20,720 bases of DNA from Desulfoprunum sp. (GTDB lineage Bacteria; Desulfobacterota; Desulfobulbia; Desulfobulbales; Desulfocapsaceae), in NCBI GenBank assembly GCA_030696435.1, contig JAUYSF010000368.1, forward strand, positions 1 to 20,720. Reading direction: 5' to 3'. A model generated the notes under the pieces. The model worked only from the letters and a program-made list of their open reading frames with translations, was not told the DNA's origin and did no database searches. Position numbers and translations under genes: made by a program. Positions 1-8,437 of the stretch are shown piece after piece; within the stretch, counting starts at the first letter, position 1; each line of letters opens with the position of its first letter.

Positions 1-1226
1 ATAATAAGCTCAGTATGCTTGACCTTCTCCATGATGCCGCTTTTCTTTACAAACATCCCCACGTCATCACCACCGAACTTGCCGGCAGCCCAGGCAGTTA
101 GGACCGACAGTCCCTCGGAATCCTTGATCAACAACCAGGCCGGTACCCTGCTCGCCTCGATCTCACCGGAGACGATAAAGTAGGTCAGGGCAAAGTTGGT
201 CGTCACCAGCACCGGCGAGTTCTCATCCGGGTTGCCGATTTCGAAGATGCCCTCGGTGACGGTCATTGGTCGCTGTGGATCAGTGAAGATATTGAGGCGT
301 TCCAGCAGCAGCGGGAACATCACCTCGGTGGTCATATCGGAGAGGACCACGATACCGCCGTATTTGGAGACATACATAGCGGCGATGAGGGCCTCCATAT
401 CGAGGTTCGAGGCCATCTCACAGGGAAAGGTGATGGTCGGGAAACCAACGGAGCGGTTACTGTCCTTCAACGCAGCCCGACGCAGGCCAACCTGATCGGC
501 GAGGGCCTGTTTGAGCTCCCTGGCCCCACTGTCAAGGACCAGATCCTTGAGCCCCATCGCCGTCAACTTGTCGGTGAGCGCGATGACACCCTCGATAGAG
601 CCGGCCTTTACCGCCAGGGGCAGATCGTTATCTTTGGCAATCTTGCCGAAGGCCTCGACGTTTGCCTCAGTCGCCGCGTAGAGCAACGGTCTCTTGAATC
701 CGCAGGTCTCAACGGCAGCCTGCATAACACCAGCATCCTCGGTCATCAGCACCAGATTGAATTCGGTGGTCTCAGCAATCATCTTTGCAAGAGCCGCAAA
801 GGCGGCCTTATCGCCATTAACATCCTTGAGGGCGACCAACTCCGGCCGCAGATTCAGGCCGACGCGCTCATACTGGATCGCATTCCACACCTTGAGCTTG
901 ACCTCAGCTGCCGCCGGGGCTGTATCGGAGGTCATGAGGCCTGCGAATACTGTCTGGTTAAAAAAGGTTTTTTCATGCCGGTAAAGTACTGTCTCGCCAC
1001 CAACGGTCACCCGACGCACACCCTTGCCGATGACCACCGGTCGAATCGGCGGGGCAGAAGCCTCAGCCAGCTGAGCCCTCGCCTCATCCGAGACATAGGG
1101 GCAACTGTCCAGTTCGGCCTTTGAGGATGCCAGATTCATCGCAAAGGCCAGGCAGGTCGGAACACCACACTCTTTACAGTTTGTCTTCGGCAGGAGTTTG
1201 AATATCTGAATACCTGTTAACGCCAT
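1..1226 (-). CDS. acsC: Corrinoid iron-sulfur protein large (gamma) subunit AcsC/CdhE, 3' end cut by window edge
   Basis: This is the large subunit of the corrinoid iron-sulfur protein, which with AcsD carries the methyl group from methyl-THF to acetyl-CoA synthase. The frame is open from the ATG at 1226 to the left edge (408 codons). The family is roughly 440-460 residues, so only the C-terminal end is missing. The start has a clean AAGGAG about 8 bases upstream. The N-terminus reads MALTGIQIFKLLPKTNCKEC, and Cys17, Cys20, Cys25 and Cys42 form the C-x2-C-x4-C-x16-C motif that binds the single 4Fe-4S cluster reducing the cobalt. The rest matches the TIM-barrel region leading to the C-terminal cobamide-binding part. 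It is the last acs gene in the window, 86 bases after acsB with a hairpin in the gap. The identification is firm; the missing C-terminus is only an edge effect. Confidence 0.95.
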   Translation of the reverse strand, partial: MALTGIQIFKLLPKTNCKECGVPTCLAFAMNLASSKAELDSCPYVSDEARAQLAEASAPPIRPVVIGKGVRRVTVGGETVLYRHEKTFFNQTVFAGLMTSDTAPAAAEVKLKVWNAIQYERVGLNLRPELVALKDVNGDKAAFAALAKMIAETTEFNLVLMTEDAGVMQAAVETCGFKRPLLYAATEANVEAFGKIAKDNDLPLAVKAGSIEGVIALTDKLTAMGLKDLVLDSGARELKQALADQVGLRRAALKDSNRSVGFPTITFPCEMASNLDMEALIAAMYVSKYGGIVVLSDMTTEVMFPLLLERLNIFTDPQRPMTVTEGIFEIGNPDENSPVLVTTNFALTYFIVSGEIEASRVPAWLLIKDSEGLSVLTAWAAGKFGGDDVGMFVKKSGIMEKVKHTELI

Positions 1227-1269
1227 TTCCGTTATCTCCTTATGTTCATATCAGGATGGTCACTGCCAT

Positions 1270-1299
1270 AACCGACCGGATGTTCAGATCCGACCGGTT
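1270..1299 (-). promoter_or_regulatory. Intercistronic stem-loop between acsB and acsC
   Basis: Two 12-base arms (1270-1281 and 1288-1299) face each other across a 6-base loop. On the minus-strand transcript they read AACCGGUCGGAU and AUCCGGUCGGUU and pair over the full length, with two central G-U wobbles. No T run follows on the minus strand, so it does not look like an intrinsic terminator. An RNA-processing or stability element that sets acsC levels relative to acsB is the likeliest role, but this is inference. Confidence 0.5.
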
Positions 1300-1312
1300 A
1301 CCTTGCCTCGGA

Positions 1313-3526
1313 CTAACCAATGATAGGCTCCATGCTTAATGCCGGATGCCCTTTTTCCTGCAGAAATGGCAGGATCTCTTCTTCGGTGATTCCGATCGTT
1401 TCATCGGCGATCATATCGGCGAAGTTCTCGACACCCATTTCCTTTCCGCGTGCATTAAGCTTGTCATACATCTCGTCTTTGACCACCTTCGGCATCCAGA
1501 CCATCCGCAGGATACCTCCATCACCAAGGATGAATTTCTTTTGGGTGATATTGTATTTGGAATGACCGATAAAACCCGGAGACGAGGCACCACCGCCCAT
1601 GACGCCGGCAAGGGTAGTGAATTTCATACCGGAGGGTGTTTCGCCCGCATAGTCACGGCCGACGGTCATAACTCCATTACACGAGGGCAACATGGCGGCA
1701 ATACATTCACAGCAGCCGCAGGTCGTCATCGGGGCATGGACCATAGAGTAGAAGTTATAGGTATCAATAGCCCCTTTTGAGGCCTTCTTAATAAACTCAT
1801 CAACACCTTCAAAGCGACCGCGCAGAGGATCAAGGACTTTGCCTTTCAATACCGGCTGGTTGGGTCCGGTCGGATTGATCTCAAACGAGGCCTTGCAGTC
1901 CATCCAGTTATAGGCACCGCAGAGCCCGGTCCGCTCAGGGCTGACCGTACAGACATGGCTGGGGGCAAAAGACTGGCAGAGGGTGCAAGAGTAGAAGGTC
2001 TCGACATCTTCATCGGTCATCTTGTCGACACGTTCGTCACGGACCTTGTACTCAGCCCGAGCCCTGGCGGTCAGTTTATCCACATCCTCTTTCTTGGTAT
2101 ACAGGGTGACCTGAACCTTATCAACTATCTTCTTGAAATCCTGATGGAATTTTGCATGAAGGACAACACCGATATCCTTTAAGGTAAAGCCCTTCTCGAT
2201 GGCCGCCTTGCTGACCCGGACCCAGGAGATATCCCTCTGACCGATATGCATGATACCTTGGGTATAGTTGATCAGATGGTGGATTTGCCGTTCCAGAATC
2301 GGCTCGAAATCCGTCTGGAATTCCCGGCCGGCAATCTGGACAAAGATACCCAGAGGCAGGGTATCGCCTTCCTTGAGATCGCCGATGTCAGGCCCATTGA
2401 CAATGACCTTGCCGTCCTCGATCTCGCTCATTTCAGCCATATTGACCAGTTCGGTGCACTGAGTCTTGCCACCGCCCATCTGGCAGAACAGATCACCACC
2501 CCGAACGCGCTCGCCCTCAAAGGCCGGGCCGAAGGCGCAGGGAATGTCGATCTCGGTAATATTGATCTTGAGTCCCCGAACCTCGACTGATTTCTGGCAG
2601 ATCTCGCTATGGGGGACATTAGCGACAACATGTTCATAGGTACAGATACCGGTCGGCAGGATCTCCGGGATGTCGGTGTCAGCAAGGGTTGGGAATCCCC
2701 AGTTGACGCAGCCGGCAGCGGCTACGGCCCACTCGGTGCCGACATCGCCCAGGGCGTTAACGAAGGCAAAGATCCTGTTCTTGTTATACATCAACATCTT
2801 GCGGTAATCACCCGGCTCGACACCACCAAAGGCCATAGCAGCCCGGTTGGCAAAACCCAGGGCAAAGACCGCAGAGGAGATGTCCGGTCCGAAGGGCACG
2901 ATACGGGTCTTCCAACCTACCTGCATCCCGGCCTCAAGGCACTGCTCAATAACTGTCTTGCCGTTGTGGTTGGCGGCGCAGAAGATATACAGACTCTTCT
3001 TCTGATAATCCTCGACGATCATCTTGGCAGTCGCGGCATCAGGAGCTGCACCGACGATGGCGGCAAAGCCCGGGGCAGATCCGTCAACGAACTCGACACC
3101 ACGTTTACGCAGGATGGTATCATCGGCAGGCCCAACCCAGATCTTGCCGGCCTCAATATCCGGGTCCTCACCGAGCATATAGAAATCAGGCTCTCGCAGG
3201 ATGCGCAGGGCCTCTTTGATTTCATAGGCAAAGATTCCAGCCATACCGGCATCAAGCAGAGGGCCGAGATAAGGCAGGTGATTGCTGCCCTTGATATGCG
3301 GCGGCAACAGGCCACGGGCAAACGCCATCGGTTTTTTGAGATCCTCAAGGGTCTCGACCTTCATACCGGTAAGGGAATAGATGACCGGCAGGTAGTATGC
3401 AGTATTGGGAAAACCAACTTTGGTATCGGCATTGTAAGTCTGAAGGGCCTTCTCAAGCTCTCCTTCGACCTGGGAGACGACTTTATAGCCACCCTGTATC
3501 GCGGCAAACGCTACTAATCTTGACAT
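1313..3526 (-). CDS. acsB: Acetyl-CoA synthase (CODH/ACS alpha subunit, AcsB)
   Basis: This 737-residue protein is the acetyl-CoA synthase that joins CO, the methyl group of the corrinoid protein and CoA; the Moorella enzyme is 729 residues. The A-cluster ligands are all visible: Cys514, Cys517, Cys526 and Cys536 (YSCTLCQSFAPSHVC...GLCG) for the 4Fe-4S cubane, and the Cys603-Gly-Cys605 motif for the distal nickel. They sit at a constant offset of +8 from the Moorella ligands. The N-terminal AcsA-contacting domain is present, beginning around VGFPNTAYYLPVIYSLTG, so this is the bacterial form and not the shorter archaeal CdhC. An extra Cys606 follows the nickel motif (CGCCEC). The start at 3526 is backed by AGGAGG five bases upstream. 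It lies 51 bases after acsA and 86 before acsC in one transcription unit. Confidence 0.98.
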   Translation of the reverse strand: MSRLVAFAAIQGGYKVVSQVEGELEKALQTYNADTKVGFPNTAYYLPVIYSLTGMKVETLEDLKKPMAFARGLLPPHIKGSNHLPYLGPLLDAGMAGIFAYEIKEALRILREPDFYMLGEDPDIEAGKIWVGPADDTILRKRGVEFVDGSAPGFAAIVGAAPDAATAKMIVEDYQKKSLYIFCAANHNGKTVIEQCLEAGMQVGWKTRIVPFGPDISSAVFALGFANRAAMAFGGVEPGDYRKMLMYNKNRIFAFVNALGDVGTEWAVAAAGCVNWGFPTLADTDIPEILPTGICTYEHVVANVPHSEICQKSVEVRGLKINITEIDIPCAFGPAFEGERVRGGDLFCQMGGGKTQCTELVNMAEMSEIEDGKVIVNGPDIGDLKEGDTLPLGIFVQIAGREFQTDFEPILERQIHHLINYTQGIMHIGQRDISWVRVSKAAIEKGFTLKDIGVVLHAKFHQDFKKIVDKVQVTLYTKKEDVDKLTARARAEYKVRDERVDKMTDEDVETFYSCTLCQSFAPSHVCTVSPERTGLCGAYNWMDCKASFEINPTGPNQPVLKGKVLDPLRGRFEGVDEFIKKASKGAIDTYNFYSMVHAPMTTCGCCECIAAMLPSCNGVMTVGRDYAGETPSGMKFTTLAGVMGGGASSPGFIGHSKYNITQKKFILGDGGILRMVWMPKVVKDEMYDKLNARGKEMGVENFADMIADETIGITEEEILPFLQEKGHPALSMEPIIG

Positions 3527-3577
3527 GCTTTCCTCCTTTGTTGAGGATCGATTGTATAGTTTTGTGTTATATACCTA

Positions 3578-5611
3578 TCAGGCCTCTGCCTCAAGTTTCT
3601 GTCTGTCGGCCATATCCATAAGAACCCTGTCTCGGGCTTTGTCAATGCCCAGCTCTTTACGTTTTTTATCGATGTGGGCAATCATCAAATGGGCATGCTT
3701 GATCGGGTCGGCCTCGCAATCCCACATACCGCCATACATTGTTTCCATATCCTTATAGAGATGTTTTTTGAACACAGGCGCGCCTTCCAGCGGCAGTGAA
3801 TAGCCGAACACGGTATAGACACCTGATGCGACAAAATACTGACCGATGGCGATGGCCTTTTCGCTCATCCACTCCGGGGCACTACCAGCAGCCGGAAGGT
3901 CACAGATATCGTTGCCAAGACCACCGGCCTTGACCACCTCGGTTGCAGCCAGCAGGATACGACTGTTATCGACACAGGAACCGAGGTGCAGAACCGGCGG
4001 GATACCAACGGTCTCACAGACCTCCGCAAGTCCCGGTCCGCAGTGAACTGCGGCGGCACCTGGAGTCAACAGTCCATGGATACCGGCGGTAATAGCGCTG
4101 CAGCCGGTGGTAAGGACAAGGACGTCGTTCTTGATCAGTTCTTTGATAAGGACGATATGCTGTTCATTGTGCTTGGTCCTGGCGTTGTTGCAGCCGACGA
4201 CGCCGGCAATACCGCGAATACGACCGTTGATGATGTTGTCATTGAGGGTATAATAACTACCCCGGAAGGTTCCGCCCAGATGATACTGAATGGATTCAAC
4301 ACCGAATCCAGCGATCTGGGTGGTCTTGTGGCGCGGTATCATGACATCGGCGCCACGTTTTTTAAAGTTCTCAATAGCCATCTTGACGATGCGGATGGCA
4401 TCCTGCATGGCATAGTGTTCATTGAACTCGATATGGATGACATTTTCCTGTTCCATCTTGGCGATGGGATGGGTGGTGATGAGCAAGGTGTGAAAACATT
4501 TCGCGACGTTGGCCAAATTCTGAAAGACACACTGGACATCAACGACCATTGCATCGCAGGCACCGGTAATAATCGCAAGTTCCTGCTGCAGGAAATTCCC
4601 TGCCGGAGGAATACCATGACGCTGCAGGATCTCATTGGCTGTACAGCAGATACCGGCGAGTTGAATGCCCTTGGCACCATGCTCCTTGGCATAAGCAATC
4701 ATCTCCTGGGATTGGGTGGCAGCGACAATCATCTCGGACAACAGCGGCTCATGGCCATGGACGATGATATTGACATGATCCTCTTTCATAACCCCGAGAT
4801 TGGCCTCGGACTGCAGGGGAGTCGGACTGCCGAACATAACATCCTGCAGGTCGGTGGCAATCATCGCCCCACCCCAACCATCTGCTAGTGACGCGCGGGT
4901 TCCCTGTTTCATCAGGTTCTTGTAGTCCTGATCAACACCCATATGGGTCCGGTGCATGATCTCAACAATCTCCCGGTCAATATTTCGGGGCAAAACCCCC
5001 TGCTTTGCCCATTTTTCTTGCAAAGGCTTGGGCGCCCTCTTCAGGTAGGCTAGCGTACCCTCGGTTTTGCCCCATTCATTCATGGCCGCCTCTGCAACGC
5101 CCAGGGCGATCTCACTGAGATCCCTGTCGACTTTTTTGCCGTCAACCTCAACTGTCGTGGCCACGTCAAAGTACGGGGCGATCTGGATCAGTCTGGCTGG
5201 ATCTTTGATGGTATAATCCTTGCTCTCTCCTCTGGCGACTGCCAGAAAGGTTTCCGCCACGCCACGGCCGTGATCTGAATGGGCCGCGGCTCCGGCTGCG
5301 ATCATCCTGAGAAAATTACGGGCAGCAATGGTATTTGGGGTGGCCCCGCACAGGCCCTTTCTGGTGTCTTCGCCCTCAACTCCACCCTTTGGCAGGGGCA
5401 GACGGCACGGACCCATGGCGCAATTCTTACAACAGATTCCCTGCAAACCGATGGCACAGGGTTTCATGGTCACTGCACGATCAAAAACCGTTTCAATCTG
5501 AAGCTTATGGGCGCGGCGTATCATCTCCTGGGTAGATACCTCGATGGATGCCTCCATCGGATCTGCCAGCTGTGGGGCTTTTACGGCACTCGTTTTTGTT
5601 TCTTCTACCAT
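3578..5611 (-). CDS. acsA: Anaerobic carbon monoxide dehydrogenase catalytic subunit (AcsA/CooS)
   Basis: This 677-residue Ni-Fe CO dehydrogenase interconverts CO2 and CO and, in complex with AcsB, supplies CO for acetyl-CoA synthesis. The N-terminal cysteines Cys52, Cys60, Cys61, Cys64, Cys69 and Cys88 fit the D- and B-cluster pattern. The C-cluster ligands are recognisable as His286 (HGHEP), Cys322 or Cys323 (GICCTANE), Cys361 (DVQCVF), Cys474 (GCNNAR), Cys504 (TGCSA) and Cys546 (LGSCVDNSR). The start at 5611 has GAGGAGG eight bases upstream. It lies between acsD and acsB, which marks it as the ACS-bound enzyme and not an energy-conserving CooS linked to a hydrogenase. The symbol cooS is also used for this family. 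No cooC or cooF neighbour is seen in the window. Confidence 0.97.
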   Translation of the reverse strand: MVEETKTSAVKAPQLADPMEASIEVSTQEMIRRAHKLQIETVFDRAVTMKPCAIGLQGICCKNCAMGPCRLPLPKGGVEGEDTRKGLCGATPNTIAARNFLRMIAAGAAAHSDHGRGVAETFLAVARGESKDYTIKDPARLIQIAPYFDVATTVEVDGKKVDRDLSEIALGVAEAAMNEWGKTEGTLAYLKRAPKPLQEKWAKQGVLPRNIDREIVEIMHRTHMGVDQDYKNLMKQGTRASLADGWGGAMIATDLQDVMFGSPTPLQSEANLGVMKEDHVNIIVHGHEPLLSEMIVAATQSQEMIAYAKEHGAKGIQLAGICCTANEILQRHGIPPAGNFLQQELAIITGACDAMVVDVQCVFQNLANVAKCFHTLLITTHPIAKMEQENVIHIEFNEHYAMQDAIRIVKMAIENFKKRGADVMIPRHKTTQIAGFGVESIQYHLGGTFRGSYYTLNDNIINGRIRGIAGVVGCNNARTKHNEQHIVLIKELIKNDVLVLTTGCSAITAGIHGLLTPGAAAVHCGPGLAEVCETVGIPPVLHLGSCVDNSRILLAATEVVKAGGLGNDICDLPAAGSAPEWMSEKAIAIGQYFVASGVYTVFGYSLPLEGAPVFKKHLYKDMETMYGGMWDCEADPIKHAHLMIAHIDKKRKELGIDKARDRVLMDMADRQKLEAEA

Positions 5612-5684
5612 GAGAAGTTCCTCCTCGAATTATGATCAAAAAATAACCAATTGCTCTAGGATCAATGCTGATACTGCAACCTCG

Positions 5685-7238
5685 TCAATTGACCTGCCTC
5701 TTGTGGAATCTATTCAACATCTCCAGTATTTTTTCCTGTTCAGTCTTCTGGACCGCAACAGGCGTCATGGTGACTTTTCCGGACGAAACCGCATGGCTTT
5801 TTCCGGCGGCGCTCTTGCGCTCCAGCTCCCGTTTTTCCTTCAAGGCCTTCTCGTCAGCATCCCGCGCAGCCTTCGCTGCCAGGATGGCATCCGCCTCAGC
5901 CTGGGCCTTGGCCGCAGCTGCAGCTTTTGCATTCGCCTCGGCATCGGCCTTGGCCTTGGCCTCGGTTTCCACTTTAGTCTTGGCATCTGCTTCGGCCTTG
6001 GCCTTGGCATCAGTCTCTGCCTTGGCCTTCGCCTCTGCCTGAGCCTTAGCCTCAGCTGCCGGATCAAGGGCAGGGGCCGCAGGGGCATCTACCTTGGCCT
6101 CAACTTTTGACGCAGCTGGTTTTGCCACTTCTGCTTTTGCAGCAGGGGTGGCGGCCGGTGCGGCAGCCTTTGCCGGTGCGGGTTTTTTCTTTTCTTCCTC
6201 AATAGTCAAATCAAGCTGTGGGGCGAGAGCTGCGAAATCAACTTTGACATCCGCCATCTTTTTGGCGATGGGAGCTGTCTCCATAGCAGATCCACCACCG
6301 GCCAGGATCCTGATGTAATCCTTGACGAGACGTATGGATTCCGGGTGGCGCATGATAAGGATGCTCGTACCGCTCATCAGGTAGGAAACCGCCCCGATAG
6401 CCTCCATCATGATGCCACGTTTTTCAGGATCGCCAAGTAAAGGGGCATCTTCTACAGTCTGTTTGGCCTCTTTACACTTCCAAATCTCGTTACCGAGATT
6501 GTTGATCATCGGATATTGGAGTTTCTCGTCGCCCTGGGTCATAGCCGCCATGGTCAAACGCTCCATGACAGAATAGGAGTATTCCAAACCATATCCCAGA
6601 CCACCGGTGGTGGGATCGACAAGAACCCTTTCCATCGGCATGCCGAAATTTTCCAGAAGAATATTGATCTGCTTGGCCAGATTGACATCGATCGGTGAGG
6701 AAGCGATGATACTATGGCCATAGCCCATCGCCGCTGCGGCGATACCCTTGTAATTCTTTTCCTCAACCGGTCCGAGGATAATATTACCGCCCTGACAGGC
6801 CTCACATACCACCTTGAAGACCTCTTCATCCTTGGCTGGTGAAGCGCATCCCCAAACGATCAGGGGCACATTAATGGCCTCCATCACCTTCTTGACCGTG
6901 GCAGCGGCATCTGCCGCAGGGGCATCCCGATCATTGGGATCGGTACTCTTCAATTGCAGGACAATGGCCTCAGCGCCATAAACATCAATACATTTTTTGG
7001 CCCAGGCCACAGGATCTGCAATCACATCCCTGAAGTGGGCGAGCGCAGGCTCGGCCCAGTCTTCCGGTGCCATATCCCAGATCTCCATGGCGATCAGGGG
7101 CTTATTGGGCATCTCACCCTCGAATGTATAAAAGGGATAGCAGGTCTGGCCTCCAACGGTAACGGATGAGTCCTTTTTACCAATGGATATTTCCCTTATG
7201 CCTCCGGTATAGGATTCCTTCTTCATTTCAAATCCCAC
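5685..7238 (-). CDS. acsD: Corrinoid iron-sulfur protein small (delta) subunit AcsD with long Ala/Lys/Glu-rich C-terminal extension
   Basis: Residues 1 to about 345 match the TIM-barrel small subunit of the corrinoid iron-sulfur protein (AcsD/CdhD), partner of AcsC; conserved-looking stretches include MEIWDMAPEDW, LVDPTTGGLGYGLEYSYS and LIMRHPESI. The usual family length is about 310-325 residues, but this protein has 517. The extra part from about 346 onward is a Pro/Ala linker (350-395), a strongly alanine-rich alternation with Lys, Glu and Asp (395-470), and a short amphipathic-looking end (TEQEKILEMLNRFHKRQ). The start is a GTG at 7238, chosen because AAGGAGG sits five bases upstream; the in-frame ATG four codons later lacks such a site. 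It is 155 bases downstream of acsV and 73 upstream of acsA. The core assignment is firm; the function of the tail is unknown. Confidence 0.95.
   Translation of the reverse strand: MGFEMKKESYTGGIREISIGKKDSSVTVGGQTCYPFYTFEGEMPNKPLIAMEIWDMAPEDWAEPALAHFRDVIADPVAWAKKCIDVYGAEAIVLQLKSTDPNDRDAPAADAAATVKKVMEAINVPLIVWGCASPAKDEEVFKVVCEACQGGNIILGPVEEKNYKGIAAAAMGYGHSIIASSPIDVNLAKQINILLENFGMPMERVLVDPTTGGLGYGLEYSYSVMERLTMAAMTQGDEKLQYPMINNLGNEIWKCKEAKQTVEDAPLLGDPEKRGIMMEAIGAVSYLMSGTSILIMRHPESIRLVKDYIRILAGGGSAMETAPIAKKMADVKVDFAALAPQLDLTIEEEKKKPAPAKAAAPAATPAAKAEVAKPAASKVEAKVDAPAAPALDPAAEAKAQAEAKAKAETDAKAKAEADAKTKVETEAKAKADAEANAKAAAAAKAQAEADAILAAKAARDADEKALKEKRELERKSAAGKSHAVSSGKVTMTPVAVQKTEQEKILEMLNRFHKRQVN
5829..6185 (-). 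repeat. Low-complexity Ala/Lys/Glu repeat region encoding the AcsD tail
   Basis: Degenerate GCC-AAG-GCC-GAG type codon repeats encode residues about 352-470 of AcsD, with units such as AKAKAEADAK and AKAQAEAKAK. The composition resembles TolA-like or other long single alpha-helices. The same repeats create long spurious open frames on the opposite strand. The bounds are approximate. Confidence 0.75.
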
Positions 7239-7393
7239 GATTACCTCCTTGCATCTGAGTGATTATTCTCCTCAAGGTTATTGTTTCAAGGTTACCAGTC
7301 TCTGCAGCGCAAAGCCCTGCCCCTGTAACGCCAACCTCCCCTTTTTCTGCTCCAACTATTTTCGAACCAATATCATCTGTTCAACTCAATTCA

Positions 7394-8437
7394 TCAATTA
7401 GGCCTCAAAAGCCCCACGACCTCCTGTATCGACCTTTTTTGTGCCTCAATGCGTTGTTTCGTCCGAGGGAATTTCTCGATTTCCGTATGGGGAAGAAACA
7501 TGGCTGCCACGTAATTGCTCATATAGGACGGAGTTTCCGACAACTCAAAATTGGTCATTTTTTTGGTTACTTCAACGACATCTTTACGGATTCTGTTGGT
7601 CAGTGAGCTCATCCTGGCGCCCATGAGAGAACCGTTGCCGATAAAAGTAACCCGTTCCGCCTCAATCTCGGGCAGCAGGCCGATGGTCATCGCCCTATCA
7701 AGATCGATATAACTGCCGAAACCTCCTGCCAGGATAATATGTTCTACCATATCCATGGTCAGCCCAACCTCTTCAAGGAGGGTCATACAACCGCTGTATA
7801 TTGCCCCTTTGGCCCGGATGAGATTATCAATATCGGGCTCTGAAAGGGAGATATCCCTGCCGATCTGCGTCTCTTCCTTCCAAGCAAGGACATATTCCCA
7901 GATACCGTTATTCTTACGGATCCGTTGGGTGTTCAGCTCCCGGTTGAAATGGCCTCTGTTGTTGATCAGTCCGGTCTCAAGCATTACCGCTGTCATGGTG
8001 ATAAGACCCGAGCCGCAGATGCCCTTTGGCCGTACATCACCGATGGTGACAAGCATCGGTTCAAAGCTTACCGGATCGAGAGAGAAGTCCTCGATGGCGC
8101 CCTTCGCTGCCCGCATACCAAACTCAACGCCACCGCCCTCAAAGGCCGGGCCTGCCGAACAGGCCGTGCAGGCCAGCCAGTCCTGATTGCCGATGACAAT
8201 CTCGGCATTGGTGCCGATATCGAGAAAAAGGGTCAAGCGCTCGCTGCGATACATCCCTGAGCCCATGACCCCGGCGACGATATCGCCACCGACATAACTT
8301 GATACCACCGGATAGAGAAGGGCTATGACCTTCTCGTTGATGTCTATGCCAATCGATGCGGCGTCAAAGGGTGGATACATTGTCGATGCCGGCACATACG
8401 GGGCCCGACGCAGATAACGAGGATCAATGTCAAGCAA
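7394..8437 (-). CDS. acsV: C-terminal part of AcsV-type corrinoid activator (separated by frameshift)
   Basis: This frame holds most of the ASKHA-type ATPase domain (DUF4445) of the reductive activator of the corrinoid iron-sulfur protein. Visible motifs include LFLDIGTNAEIVIGN, CSAGPAFEGGG and ILAGGFGSYIDLDRA. It lines up throughout with the second half of the intact paralogue at 14373-16313. Its nominal start would be a TTG at 8437 with no ribosome-binding site, inside the conserved LLLDIDP segment, so it is not a natural N-terminus. It overlaps the upstream frame by 8 bases. If translated alone it would lack the 2Fe-2S domain and the first ATP-binding motif, and is unlikely to work by itself. 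The pair is best read as one acsV gene with a one-base insertion or sequencing error. Confidence 0.85.
   Translation of the reverse strand: MLDIDPRYLRRAPYVPASTMYPPFDAASIGIDINEKVIALLYPVVSSYVGGDIVAGVMGSGMYRSERLTLFLDIGTNAEIVIGNQDWLACTACSAGPAFEGGGVEFGMRAAKGAIEDFSLDPVSFEPMLVTIGDVRPKGICGSGLITMTAVMLETGLINNRGHFNRELNTQRIRKNNGIWEYVLAWKEETQIGRDISLSEPDIDNLIRAKGAIYSGCMTLLEEVGLTMDMVEHIILAGGFGSYIDLDRAMTIGLLPEIEAERVTFIGNGSLMGARMSSLTNRIRKDVVEVTKKMTNFELSETPSYMSNYVAAMFLPHTEIEKFPRTKQRIEAQKRSIQEVVGLLRPN

Noticed and set aside
5544..6110. Plus-strand open frame rich in Leu/Gly/Ser opposite the AcsD tail
   Set aside because: It is the antisense image of the GCC-AAG-GCC-GAG repeats. Its repetitive composition follows from the AcsD coding strand.
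7239..7393. Hairpins in the acsV-acsD gap (GCAG/CTGC, AGGTT/AACCT)
   Set aside because: The arms are only 4-5 bases with long loops, no better than expected by chance.
8430..8437. Reading the two acsV pieces as two separate natural genes with an 8-base overlap
   Set aside because: The second piece would start at a TTG with no ribosome-binding site inside a segment conserved in the paralogue, and each half lacks essential parts of the protein.
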